Program-made: the position numbers and the translations under genes
Assembly: GCA_023389055.1 (NCBI GenBank)
Contig: JAEWFA010000040.1
Location: 25,546-89,545, forward strand
Reading direction: 5' to 3'
DNA from: Pseudomonadota bacterium
Lineage (GTDB): Bacteria > Pseudomonadota > Gammaproteobacteria > Burkholderiales > Burkholderiaceae_E
DNA length: 64,000 nt
Part shown: piece by piece, positions 30,803-39,593 of the stretch
How the letters are laid out: each line of letters opens with the position of its first letter
Position numbering within the stretch: the first letter of the stretch is position 1
The notes under the pieces: generated by a model
Told to the model about the DNA's origin: nothing
The model's input: the letters and a program-made list of their open reading frames with translations, nothing else
Databases searched by the model: none

Positions 30803-31508
30803 GCGCGGCGTCGAGTTCCTGCGCATCTCCGACCTGCATTCCTTCTATGGCGAGTCGCACATCCTGCACGGGGTGGACCTCGTCGTGAACGGCGGCGAGG
30901 TGGTCACGCTGCTCGGGCGCAACGGCGCGGGCCGCACCACCACGCTGAAGTCGATCCTCGGCCTGGTGGGGCGGCGCACCGGGTCGATCCGCATCAAGGG
31001 CGTCGAGGCGGTGAACCTGCCGCCGCATGCGATCGCGCGCCTGGGCATCGGCTACTGCCCGGAGGAGCGCGGCATCTTCGCCAGCCTTTCGTGCGAGGAG
31101 AACCTGCTGCTGCCGCCGCAGATCGGCTCGGGCGGCATGAGCCTGGACGAGATCTACGAGATGTTTCCCAACCTGGCGGAGCGTCGCAACAGCCAGGGCA
31201 CGCGGCTGTCCGGCGGCGAGCAGCAGATGCTGGCGGTCGCGCGCATCCTGCGCACCGGGGCGAAGATGCTGCTGCTCGACGAGATCTCCGAGGGGCTGGC
31301 GCCGGTCATCGTCCAGAGCCTGGCACGGATGATCCGCATGCTGCGCGAAAAGGGGTTCACCATCGTGATGGTGGAGCAGAATTTCCGGTTCGCGGCGCCG
31401 CTGGCCGACCGGTTCTACGTCATGGAGCACGGGCGCATCGTCGAGAGCATCGAGGCGGCGCAGCTCGAACAGAAGATGGGCATGCTGCGGGAGTACCTCG
31501 GCGTCTGA
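30792..31508 (+). CDS. livF: Branched-chain amino acid-type ABC transporter ATPase, LivF family
   Basis: Second ATPase of the importer, 238 residues. The signature LSGGEQQMLAVAR and Walker B 'MLLLDEISEGLAP' are intact. The Walker A loop reads GRNGAGRTTT: residue 48 (codon 30933-30935) is Arg where nearly all ABC ATPases have the phosphate-binding Lys. I recall the same change in related LivF proteins of this order, so it may be a lineage feature rather than a defect. LivG keeps its Lys, which would make one of the two ATP sites atypical. ATG overlaps livG by 11 bp. Confidence 0.9.
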   Translation: MVTERGVEFLRISDLHSFYGESHILHGVDLVVNGGEVVTLLGRNGAGRTTTLKSILGLVGRRTGSIRIKGVEAVNLPPHAIARLGIGYCPEERGIFASLSCEENLLLPPQIGSGGMSLDEIYEMFPNLAERRNSQGTRLSGGEQQMLAVARILRTGAKMLLLDEISEGLAPVIVQSLARMIRMLREKGFTIVMVEQNFRFAAPLADRFYVMEHGRIVESIEAAQLEQKMGMLREYLGV

Positions 31509-31555
31509 AACGCAGCAGCCGGTCGATGGGTTCATCACTCGAGGAGGGAAGAAGG

Positions 31556-32779
31556 ATGACAATGAACGTGAAGCTTTCGACGATGGTCGCGTCGCTGGCG
31601 CTGGCCTTCGGGGCGGCGACGGCGAACGCCGAGGTGTCGGGCGGGGTCGTCAAGATCGGCGTCATGAACGACATGTCGGGGCTGTACGCCGACATCGGCG
31701 GACCGGGTTCGGTCGTCGCGGCGAAGCTGGCGGTCGAGGATTTCCAGAAGCAGTTCAACCCGAAGTTCAAGATCGAGATCGTTTCGGCCGATCACCAGAA
31801 CAAGCCCGACGTCGGCTCGAACGTGGCGCGCCAGTGGTACGACACCGACGGCGTCGACGCGATCGCCGACGTGCCCACCTCGTCGGTGGCGCTGGCGGTG
31901 AGCCAGGTCACGAAGGACAAGAACAAGGCCTTCCTCGCCACCGGGCCGGGCACGTCGGACCTCACCGGCAAGGCGTGCTCGCCGAACACGGTTCATTTCC
32001 TGTACGACACCTGGATGCTCGCGCACGGCACCGGCACCGCGGTCACGAAGAGCGGCGGAGACAGCTGGTTCTTCCTGACGGCCGACTATGCCTTCGGCCA
32101 TGCGCTGGAACGCGACACGATGGAAGCCGTCAAGCAGGCCGGCGGCAAGGTGCTCGGCGCGGTGCGCCATCCGTTGGCCACGCAGGACTTCTCGTCGTAC
32201 CTGCTGCAGGCGCAGGCCTCGAAGGCGAAGGTGATCGGCCTGGCGAACGCCGGTGGCGACACGATCAACTCGATCAAGCAGGCTGCCGAGTTCGGCATCG
32301 TCAAGGGCGGCCAGAGCCTGGCCGGCCTGCTGGTGTTCATCACCGACGTGCACGGCCTGGGGCTCGAGAAGGCGCAGGGACTGCTGCTCACCGAGACCTT
32401 CTACTGGGACCACAACGACCAGACGCGTGAATGGTCGAAGCGATTCGCCGCGGCCAACAAGGGCATCTACCCGTCGTCCGATCACGCCGGCGTCTACGCG
32501 GTCATTCTCGACTACCTGAAGGCGGTCAAGGAGATCGACTCCGACGACGGCGCGAAGGCCATCGCGCAGATGAAGTCGCGGCCCGCCGAGGATTCGCTGT
32601 TCGGCAAGAGCACCACCCGCATCGACGGGCGCACGCTGCATCCGGCGTACCTCTTCGAAGTGAAGAAGCCCAGCGAGTCGAAGGGTCCGTACGACTACTA
32701 CAAGCTGCGTGGAACCATCCCCGCCGACGAGGCGTTCCGTCCGCTGAAGGATGGCGGCTGCCCGCTGGTGAAGTCCTGA
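31556..32779 (+). CDS. livK: Periplasmic substrate-binding protein of the liv-type importer
   Basis: Type I periplasmic binding protein, 407 residues, that should capture the substrate and deliver it to LivHM. A signal peptide (about residues 1-25, ending ATANA) precedes the mature domain, which opens with 'VVKIGVMNDMSGLYADIGG', typical of the ABC amino-acid/amide binding family. A strong purine-rich ribosome-binding site (GAGGAGGGAAGAAGG) ends at the ATG; a second ATG two codons on is an alternative. The family binds branched-chain amino acids, amides, urea or aromatic acids, so the ligand is open. A strong stem-loop follows the gene. Confidence 0.88.
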   Translation: MTMNVKLSTMVASLALAFGAATANAEVSGGVVKIGVMNDMSGLYADIGGPGSVVAAKLAVEDFQKQFNPKFKIEIVSADHQNKPDVGSNVARQWYDTDGVDAIADVPTSSVALAVSQVTKDKNKAFLATGPGTSDLTGKACSPNTVHFLYDTWMLAHGTGTAVTKSGGDSWFFLTADYAFGHALERDTMEAVKQAGGKVLGAVRHPLATQDFSSYLLQAQASKAKVIGLANAGGDTINSIKQAAEFGIVKGGQSLAGLLVFITDVHGLGLEKAQGLLLTETFYWDHNDQTREWSKRFAAANKGIYPSSDHAGVYAVILDYLKAVKEIDSDDGAKAIAQMKSRPAEDSLFGKSTTRIDGRTLHPAYLFEVKKPSESKGPYDYYKLRGTIPADEAFRPLKDGGCPLVKS

Positions 32780-32802
32780 GCCGCAAGGCGCACGCCGGGT
32801 TT

Positions 32803-32832
32803 CCCGCGGAGCCGGTTCGCCGGCTCCGCGGG
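32803..32832 (+). terminator. Stem-loop between livK and livH
   Basis: A perfect 13-bp stem with a TTCG tetraloop, 24 bases after the livK stop. There is no T-run after it, so it is better read as an mRNA-stabilising or attenuating hairpin than a full terminator. Such structures after binding-protein genes raise the level of the binding protein relative to the membrane subunits. Confidence 0.75.
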
Positions 32833-32916
32833 TGATTCCGCGCCAGGCCCTGCCTCAGGCCCCGCACCCGCGCTCGATCCGGGCTCGATCCACGCTCGAT
32901 TCACGAAGCAGACCCG

Positions 32917-33801
32917 ATGGACATCTTCGGCGTTCCGACCCAGGCACTGTTCGGACAGCTGCTGATCGGACTGATCAACGGTTCGTTCTACGCGCTGCTG
33001 TCGCTCGGCCTTGCCGTGATCTTCGGCCTGCTGAACATCATCAATTTCGCGCACGGCGCGTTGTACATGCTGGGCGCGTTCACCGCGTACCTGCTGTTCG
33101 CGAAGCTGGGCATCGGCTACTGGTGGTCGCTGCTGCTCGCGCCGATCCTCGTCGGCGCGATCGGCATGATCATCGAGCGAACGATGCTCGCGCGCCTGTA
33201 CAAGCTCGATCACCTGTACGGGCTGCTGCTCACTTTCGGTCTGGCGCTGATCATCCAGGGACTGTTTCGCAACTGGTTCGGCTCGTCGGGCGAGCCGTAC
33301 CCGATTCCGCCCGAGCTCACCGGTGCGCGCAACCTCGGTTTCATGTTCCTGCCGAACTACCGCGCGTGGGTGATCGTCGCTTCGGTCTTCGTGTGCCTGG
33401 GCACCTGGTTCATCATCGAGCGCACGCGGCTGGGTGCCTATCTGCGAGCAGCCACCGAGAACCCGCAACTGGTGCAGGCCTTCGGCATCAACGTGCCGCG
33501 GATGATCACGCTCACCTACGGCTTCGGCGTGGCGCTGGCGGGATTCGGCGGCGTGATGGCCGCGCCGATCTACCAGGTGAGCCCGCAGATGGGCGAGCAC
33601 CTGATCATCGTCGTGTTCGCCGTCGTCGTCATCGGCGGCATGGGATCGATTCTCGGATCGATCGTCACCGGATTCGGGCTGGGCCTGATCGAGGGGCTCA
33701 CGAAGGTGTTCTATCCGGAGGCGTCGAACACGGTGATCTTCGTCATCATGGCGATCGTCCTGCTGATCAAGCCGGCCGGTCTGTTCGGCACGCAGAAGTA
33801 G
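32917..33801 (+). CDS. livH: ABC transporter permease, LivH family
   Basis: Inner-membrane subunit of the importer, 294 residues, with about eight hydrophobic segments. The N-terminal 'GLINGSFYALLSLGLAVIFGLLNIINFAHG' pattern and the cytoplasmic EAA-like loop region with 'RAATENPQLVQAFGIN' mark it as LivH. It starts 137 bp after livK, beyond the stem-loop, and livM follows after 10 bp. Confidence 0.93.
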   Translation: MDIFGVPTQALFGQLLIGLINGSFYALLSLGLAVIFGLLNIINFAHGALYMLGAFTAYLLFAKLGIGYWWSLLLAPILVGAIGMIIERTMLARLYKLDHLYGLLLTFGLALIIQGLFRNWFGSSGEPYPIPPELTGARNLGFMFLPNYRAWVIVASVFVCLGTWFIIERTRLGAYLRAATENPQLVQAFGINVPRMITLTYGFGVALAGFGGVMAAPIYQVSPQMGEHLIIVVFAVVVIGGMGSILGSIVTGFGLGLIEGLTKVFYPEASNTVIFVIMAIVLLIKPAGLFGTQK

Positions 33802-33811
33802 GGCCCACTCG

Positions 33812-34801
33812 ATGGCGCACGACACGACCACGCTCGCGGCGCCGGCCGCCGGGAAAGCGCACCTGCACGCGCAGGCCGATACCAGCTACCAGCGCATCGC
33901 CTTCTGGCTGATGGCGGCGGCCTTCGTGCTGCTGCCGCTGGCGGTCTATCCGGTATTCCTGATGAAGGTGATGTGCTTCGCGCTGTTCGCGTGCGCATTC
34001 AACCTGCTCATCGGCTTCGGCGGCCTGCTGTCCTTCGGCCATGCGATGTTCCTCGGAACCGCCGGCTACGCGACGGCGCATGCGGCAAAGGAATGGGGCG
34101 TCACGCCGGAGCTGGCCATCGTCTTCGGCACCGCCTGCTCGGCGCTGCTCGGCTGGGTCACCGGACTGCTCGCCATCCGGCGCCAGGGCATCTACTTCGC
34201 GATGATCACGCTGGCGCTCGCGCAGATGGTGTTCTTCTTCTATCTGCAGACGCCGTTCACGCACGGCGAGGACGGCATCCAGGGCGTGCCGCGCGGAAAG
34301 CTGTTCGGCGTCGTCGACCTGAACGACCGGGTGGCGATGTACGCGCTCGTGTTCGTCGTCTTCTTCGGCGGCTTCCTGTTGATCTGGCGCATCGTCCATT
34401 CGCCGTTCGGGCAGGTACTGAAGGCGATCCGCGAGAACGAGCCGCGCGCCACTTCGCTTGGCTACGACACCGATCGCTACAAGCTCGTCGCGTACATCCT
34501 GTCGGGCACACTGTCGGGACTCGCCGGCGCCATGAAGGCGCTGGTCTTCCAACTCGCCTCGCTCACCGACGTCTACTGGACGATGTCGGGCGAAGTGGTG
34601 CTGATGACATTGGTGGGGGGCCTGGGCACGCTGTTCGGCCCGGTGGTCGGCGCTGCGGTGATCATCACGATGCAGAACTACCTCGCGCAGATCGGCGCCT
34701 GGGTGACGATCGTCCAGGGAGCGATCTTCGTGCTGTGCGTGCTGGCATTTCGACGCGGAATCGTCGGCGAGATCGCGCACCTGCTGCGCAAGCCGCTCTA
34801 G
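33812..34801 (+). CDS. livM: ABC transporter permease, LivM family
   Basis: Second inner-membrane subunit, 329 residues. A polar N-terminal tail of about 27 residues is followed by eight to ten membrane segments. The motifs 'FNLLIGFGGLLSFGHAMFLG' and 'AIRENEPRATSLGYDT' are LivM-typical. It ends the operon; the stop of the convergent aldehyde dehydrogenase gene lies 3 bp away, leaving no room for a dedicated terminator. Confidence 0.93.
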   Translation: MAHDTTTLAAPAAGKAHLHAQADTSYQRIAFWLMAAAFVLLPLAVYPVFLMKVMCFALFACAFNLLIGFGGLLSFGHAMFLGTAGYATAHAAKEWGVTPELAIVFGTACSALLGWVTGLLAIRRQGIYFAMITLALAQMVFFFYLQTPFTHGEDGIQGVPRGKLFGVVDLNDRVAMYALVFVVFFGGFLLIWRIVHSPFGQVLKAIRENEPRATSLGYDTDRYKLVAYILSGTLSGLAGAMKALVFQLASLTDVYWTMSGEVVLMTLVGGLGTLFGPVVGAAVIITMQNYLAQIGAWVTIVQGAIFVLCVLAFRRGIVGEIAHLLRKPL

Positions 34802-34804
34802 GAA

Positions 34805-36382
34805 TCAGTCGACGATCGTCTGCGACTGCTCTCGCAGATACAGCGGCAGATACCAGAAGGAGCCGATCGCCTTGCCGGTGCTGCCGCTGGCTTTCCATCC
34901 TCCAAAGGGCTGGTAGCCGGGCCAGGCCCCGGTCGTCGCGCCCTGCGGGCGGTTTACATAGGTGACGCCGGCTTCGATTCCATCGAGGAATCGCTGCGCT
35001 TCTTCGGGTGCGCCGTAGAAACCGGCGGTCAACCCGTAGTCGGAGCGGTTCGCTTCGGCGATCGCCTCGTCGAGCGAGTCGACCTCGCTCACGAGCACCA
35101 GCGGCAGGAACTGCTCGTCGTGCCATAGCGCGTCATCGCGCGGCGCCTGGCCGACGGTGGGCGCGACGAACCAGCCCCGTCCGAGCGCTCCCTCGTCCAG
35201 GAGGCGGCCGCCCGAGTCGATTCGCCCGACCCGCTGCAGTCGCTCGACGCAGCCTTGATAGCGCCGATAGGCGCGTTCGTCGATGACCGGCCCCATCCAG
35301 TTCTGCCGCTCGGTCGGATCGCCCACCGCGATCGACGACGCGGCCGCCGCGAGACGCTCGCGCAGCGCGGCGGCAACGGCGCGTTCGACGAGCACGCGAG
35401 AGCAGGCCGAGCATTTCTGTCCCTGCAGCCCGAAGGCCGAGCGAGAGATGCCGGTGACGGCGCGTTCGAGATCGGCATTGCGGGTGACGATCGCCGCGTT
35501 CTTCCCGCCCATCTCGGCGATGCACGGACGCGGCCAGCGCTGCTGCGCAAAGCGGCGCACGATGCCCATGCCCACCTCGTACGAGCCCGTGAACGTGATC
35601 CCCGCGACGTCCGGGTGCGCGACGAGCGCCTCGCCGATCTCGCCACCGGCGCCGCTGACGAGGTTCGCGACGCCCGGCGGAACGCCCGCGTCGAGAAGCG
35701 CCTGCATCAACAGTTGTCCGCACAGCGAGGTAGCACTGGCGACCTTGAAGACGACGGTGTTGCCCGCGACGAGCGCCGCACCGATCGGCCCGCCGGCCAG
35801 CGCGAACGGAAAGTTGAAGGGTGCGATGACGACCCAGGCGCCGTAGGGTCGCAGCACGGTCCGGTTGCGGCTGACGAAGCCGGCCAGCGGGTCGTTCGGA
35901 AGCTCGCGGCGAAAACCGTCGTTCTGCTCGAACTGGTCGCAGTACCAACGGAACAGGTCCGCCGTTTCCTGCACCTCGCCGAGCGCTTCCATCCGATTCT
36001 TGCCGACCTCGACGGCCATCGCGGCCGAGATCGAGTAGACGCGTTCCTCGATCAGCGCGGCGACGCGACGCAGCGTCGCAACGCGCTCGGGCCACGGCGT
36101 TCGCGCCCAGCCGGGGTGCGCGCGGCGGGCTGCCCGAACCGCTGCGTCGACGTCGGCAGCGGTGCCGGCGGCGAACCGGCCGACCAGCAGGTCGCGGTCG
36201 ATCGGCGAACGCAGTTCGTAGTGCGCAGCGGCCTGCCGTTCGCGACCGTCGATGAACATCGCGTGCTCGGCACCCAGTGCGCGCCGCGCTTCGCCCACGG
36301 CGGCGTCGAAGCGTTCGTGCAGCGCCGAAGGCGGGTCGAACATCGTCGAATAGGTAAGGCGGAAATCGCCTGTCGTGCTCAT
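34805..36382 (-). CDS. Aldehyde dehydrogenase, P5C dehydrogenase-like
   Basis: NAD(P)-dependent aldehyde dehydrogenase of 525 residues. The catalytic Cys324 lies in GLQGQKCSACSRV, a form characteristic of 1-pyrroline-5-carboxylate (glutamate semialdehyde) dehydrogenases, and the general-base Glu is in 'EMGGKNAA'. The Rossmann segment includes 'APFNFPFALAGGP'. That would place it in proline, ornithine or arginine breakdown to glutamate. The ATG has GAGGTG seven bases upstream. It is monocistronic; no proline dehydrogenase gene is in view. Related semialdehyde substrates cannot be excluded. Confidence 0.82.
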   Translation of the reverse strand: MSTTGDFRLTYSTMFDPPSALHERFDAAVGEARRALGAEHAMFIDGRERQAAAHYELRSPIDRDLLVGRFAAGTAADVDAAVRAARRAHPGWARTPWPERVATLRRVAALIEERVYSISAAMAVEVGKNRMEALGEVQETADLFRWYCDQFEQNDGFRRELPNDPLAGFVSRNRTVLRPYGAWVVIAPFNFPFALAGGPIGAALVAGNTVVFKVASATSLCGQLLMQALLDAGVPPGVANLVSGAGGEIGEALVAHPDVAGITFTGSYEVGMGIVRRFAQQRWPRPCIAEMGGKNAAIVTRNADLERAVTGISRSAFGLQGQKCSACSRVLVERAVAAALRERLAAAASSIAVGDPTERQNWMGPVIDERAYRRYQGCVERLQRVGRIDSGGRLLDEGALGRGWFVAPTVGQAPRDDALWHDEQFLPLVLVSEVDSLDEAIAEANRSDYGLTAGFYGAPEEAQRFLDGIEAGVTYVNRPQGATTGAWPGYQPFGGWKASGSTGKAIGSFWYLPLYLREQSQTIVD

Positions 36383-36486
36383 CGTCACACCTCTCGAATG
36401 CCGGCTGTTCGCGGACAGAGGCAAGGGTACAGGCAAGCCGCCGCTCGGCCGCCCGGATGCGCCGTACGGCCGGGCGGACCGGGGCA

Positions 36487-36504
36487 ATAGGCCGAATGGC
36501 CTAT
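36487..36504. promoter_or_regulatory. Candidate operator palindrome
   Basis: ATAGGCC and GGCCTAT form perfect 7-bp arms around GAAT, an AT-containing palindrome in GC-rich DNA. It lies between the aldehyde dehydrogenase and the diguanylate cyclase gene and could be the site of a dimeric regulator for either. No regulator gene is adjacent. Confidence 0.4.
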
Positions 36505-36588
36505 GGCGGGCGTGAAACAGGACCTCGGAAGTCGGCGGGGGACGGTGCTAGAAACGGACGGTCGATCCGCTCGCAGGAAGCAGCCGTC

Positions 36589-38196
36589 TTGCCCGATTCG
36601 CGTTTCGCCGACACGCGCGCCCAGTTGCAGCGGGCGGACGACGCATTGCGCCGCGGCGAGCACGACCACGCGCGCAGCTGCGCGGTGCTTGCCTCGCAGC
36701 TCGCCGCCGACGCCCATGATCCACGCGGCCAGGCCGAGGCGCTGTTGCGCCTGGCGCGCGTCGATACCTTCGTCTCGCGCCTGCGCAGCGCGCACCGCGC
36801 TGCCCACCGGGCGGTGCAGCTCTTCGAGCAGGCCGGCGATACGGCCGGCGAGGCGCGCTCGCTCGTCATCTACTCGTACGTCGCCAGCTGCCTGCGGCGC
36901 AACGAGCTGGCCGTCACCTCGGCGATCATGGCGACGTCGCTGGCGCGACCGCTGGGCGAGCCGCGCCTGCTCGCGTCGGCCTGCAATGCGCAGGGCATCG
37001 CGCTGATCGCCAACGGCGACTTCGATCGTTCGTCCGAGGCGCTCGACAGGGCCGCCGAACATGCCGCGCGATGCGGTCGGGCGGCCACCTTCCAGCCGCG
37101 GCTGAACCGCTGCTACGGGGAGATCGTGCGGGCGAGCGTCGAGCGGCACCTGTATTCGCATCCGGCCGACGGCATGCGGCTCGAGCAGGCGCTGGGGGCT
37201 TGCCGCGCCCTCGTGCAGGGCTGGCGCATTGCGCAACTGGGCGAGGAGGCCGAGCCCACCCCGCGCGCCCTGCTGGCCTTCGCCGAATGCATCGCCGCCG
37301 CCTGGCGCGGCGCCATCGACGAGGCCGACCTGCATGCGAGGAGCGTCGCCGTGCACGCGGCCCGGCACTCGCGCACCTCCTGGCTCCATGCGCTCGCGAT
37401 GTGGGCGCAATGCGAGGCGGCGCGCGGCCGCGGCGACGATACGGTCGCCGTTGCGTCGGTCCGCGCGATGATCGACGTCGCGTTGTCGGTCGAGCACGAG
37501 CAGATCGCGCGCACCGGCCACATGCTCGCGAGCGACATCCTCGACGCCCAGGGGCGCAGCCGCGAGGCGCTCGCCGAGCTCCGCTCGCTCGCACGGCGCG
37601 ACATCGAGACCCGCACCAAGAGCTTCGAGCACCACGATCGCGTCGCGCAGCGCCAGCTGGAGCTGCGCCATCGCTCGCAGCAGCTGCGCGAGCTGGAAGT
37701 CGAATCGCGCCGGCTCGAGCAGTGGTCGCTCGAGGATCCGCTCACCGAGCTGCCGAACCGACGACAGCTCGAGCGTGCGCTCGTCGACGCGCTCGAGCGC
37801 GGAGCGGCGGCGCGACCGGGTCCGGCGATCGCGCTGATCGACGTCGACCGCTTCAAGGGAATCAACGATCGGCATTCGCACGCGATCGGCGATCGTGTGC
37901 TCCAGTCGCTCGCCGGCCTGCTTCGTGCGCACGTGAGGCACGGCGACCTGCCCGCGCGGCTGGCAGGCGACGAGTTCGTGATCGTCTTCTGCGATGCCGA
38001 CCTGCGCACCGCGCGCATGGCCTGCGAGCGACTGCGCGCCGCGGTTCGCGGGTTCGCCTGGCACGAGCTGGCGCCCGGCGTCGAGGTCGACATCAGCTTC
38101 GGCCTCGCCGAGGCCGCCCCGCAAGACACGATGCATACGCTGATCGCGCGCGCCGACGAGGACATGTATCGGATGAAGAGCCGCTCGCCGCGCTGA
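36589..38196 (+). CDS. Diguanylate cyclase with helical-repeat sensor region
   Basis: Predicted cyclic-di-GMP synthase of about 535 residues, cytoplasmic (no membrane segment seen). Residues 1-330 are Ala/Arg-rich helices with a TPR-like feel and no named domain; a coiled coil (about 335-370) leads to a C-terminal GGDEF domain. The active-site loop is AGDEF (37964-37978) instead of GGDEF, while the 'DVDRFKGINDRHSHAIGD' region and the inhibitory RxxD (RHGD, five residues before the loop) are intact. Start is uncertain: I prefer TTG 36589 with AGGAAG upstream; ATGs at 36457 and 36499 fall in or before the operator-like palindrome. Confidence 0.85.
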   Translation: MPDSRFADTRAQLQRADDALRRGEHDHARSCAVLASQLAADAHDPRGQAEALLRLARVDTFVSRLRSAHRAAHRAVQLFEQAGDTAGEARSLVIYSYVASCLRRNELAVTSAIMATSLARPLGEPRLLASACNAQGIALIANGDFDRSSEALDRAAEHAARCGRAATFQPRLNRCYGEIVRASVERHLYSHPADGMRLEQALGACRALVQGWRIAQLGEEAEPTPRALLAFAECIAAAWRGAIDEADLHARSVAVHAARHSRTSWLHALAMWAQCEAARGRGDDTVAVASVRAMIDVALSVEHEQIARTGHMLASDILDAQGRSREALAELRSLARRDIETRTKSFEHHDRVAQRQLELRHRSQQLRELEVESRRLEQWSLEDPLTELPNRRQLERALVDALERGAAARPGPAIALIDVDRFKGINDRHSHAIGDRVLQSLAGLLRAHVRHGDLPARLAGDEFVIVFCDADLRTARMACERLRAAVRGFAWHELAPGVEVDISFGLAEAAPQDTMHTLIARADEDMYRMKSRSPR

Positions 38197-38237
38197 CCGG
38201 CGGCGCGGCGGTTGTCGCCTTCGCGACGACGCAGCGA

Positions 38238-39485
38238 TCAGCGCGCGCGAGCCGCGGCGAGCATCGCTTCGATCGACGCGAACTTGTGCCGGCAGCGGCT
38301 CGTTCCCGCGCGTGCGAGCTCTGCTGCGTCGATCTGCCGCCACGCCGCGTGGTCGACGACCTGCACGTTGCGCGCGGCGAGCATCGCGGCAAGCGCGTCG
38401 CCGCCGCCGCGGCCGTGATCGGCGAGCTCGGTGACGATGCGCTGCGCGATGCGTTGCGCCTCGGTGCGGTTGGTCGGGATCGTGCCCGACGGGCCGCGGC
38501 CGGCCCAGCCGGCGACGAACAGCCCGTCGGCAAGGCGACCTGCCTCGCTGGCGAACGTGCCGGAGCGTGGCGCGGCCGTGCAGCAGTCGATCGCCTCGTA
38601 GCCGATGCAGGTGACGGCGAGCTGGGCAGGCAGCACGAGCGGCTCGCGATCGGCGCGCGAGAAGCGCACCGACTCGAGCCGCTCGCGTCCTTCGAAGGCG
38701 AGCGGCGTCGCGCCGAAGTGGAAGACGATTCGAACGGGGGTCTCGCGTTCGTCGCGAGCGAAGCCGCGCAGCAGTTCGACGATCGCCGCTGCCTCGCCCG
38801 ACGCCTGCGCTTGTTCGAGCGCCTGCGGCTCGGCGATGACCGGGCGCGCGGCTTCGAGCTTGCCGAGCTCGGAGACTTCTGCGCGGGTGAACTTCGCGTC
38901 GGCCGGGCCGCGACGCCCGACGACGTGGATCGTTTCGATGCGCTGCGCCAGAAGCCGCTCGTGCACGTCGAGCGAGAGGTCGGAACCGGCGAGTTCCGCG
39001 GGGGTCTTCGCCAGCACGCGTGCGACGTCGATCGCGACGTTGCCGTTGCCGATCACGACCACCTCGCGCACGTCGTGCAGCTCCGGTGCGACGCAGTCGG
39101 GGTGGTCGTTGTACCACCCGACGAAAGAAGCCGAGCCGACCACGCCGGGCAGCGTCTCGCCCGGAATGCCGATCCGGCGGTCGCGCGGCGCGCCGGTGGC
39201 GAGCACGACCGCGTCGTAAAGTTCCCGCAACTCGTCGAGACGCACGTCGCGGCCGACCTCGACGTTGCCGAAGAAGCGGACGTTCTCGCGCGCGAGCACC
39301 CGGTCGAGCAGGCGCGAGACCGCCTTCGTTCCCTGGTGATCGGGCGCGACGCCGTAGCGCACGAGGCCGAAGGGAACCGGCAGGCGCTCGACGATGTCGA
39401 TGCGTGCATCGGGAACGAGGCGAAGCAGCTGGTCGGCGAGATAACAGCCGGCCGGGCCGCTGCCGATGATCGCGAGGTGTTTCAC
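38238..39485 (-). CDS. FAD-dependent ferredoxin/flavodoxin-NADP reductase, adrenodoxin reductase type
   Basis: The 415-residue protein has an N-terminal FAD motif GSGPAG (residues 8-13), 'PVPFGLVRYGVAPDH', and an NADP-binding GNGNVAIDVAR motif near residue 155. These match the FprA/adrenodoxin reductase family, which passes electrons from NADPH to ferredoxins or flavodoxins. It ends with 'GWAGRGPSGTIPTNR', another family motif, followed by a C-terminal extension of about 70 residues. It is divergent from a small flavodoxin gene 108 bp away, a plausible electron partner. Confidence 0.86.
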   Translation of the reverse strand: MKHLAIIGSGPAGCYLADQLLRLVPDARIDIVERLPVPFGLVRYGVAPDHQGTKAVSRLLDRVLARENVRFFGNVEVGRDVRLDELRELYDAVVLATGAPRDRRIGIPGETLPGVVGSASFVGWYNDHPDCVAPELHDVREVVVIGNGNVAIDVARVLAKTPAELAGSDLSLDVHERLLAQRIETIHVVGRRGPADAKFTRAEVSELGKLEAARPVIAEPQALEQAQASGEAAAIVELLRGFARDERETPVRIVFHFGATPLAFEGRERLESVRFSRADREPLVLPAQLAVTCIGYEAIDCCTAAPRSGTFASEAGRLADGLFVAGWAGRGPSGTIPTNRTEAQRIAQRIVTELADHGRGGGDALAAMLAARNVQVVDHAAWRQIDAAELARAGTSRCRHKFASIEAMLAAARAR

Positions 39486-39517
39486 GGGCAGAACCGCAAT
39501 TGCGTGGGGGAAAGGCG

Positions 39518-39535
39518 CATCGCGTGTGCGCGATG
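39518..39535. promoter_or_regulatory. Small inverted repeat in the reductase/flavodoxin divergent promoter
   Basis: CATCGCG and CGCGATG form perfect 7-bp arms around TGTG in the 108-bp gap between the divergent reductase and flavodoxin genes. It could be a shared operator. The small palindrome GCAATTGC lies 15 bases to the left, at 39496-39503. Confidence 0.35.
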
Positions 39536-39593
39536 GCGCATTATTGCCTCCGACGCCCGGCAGCCCACGAACATCGCGACAAGGAGCGCAGGA

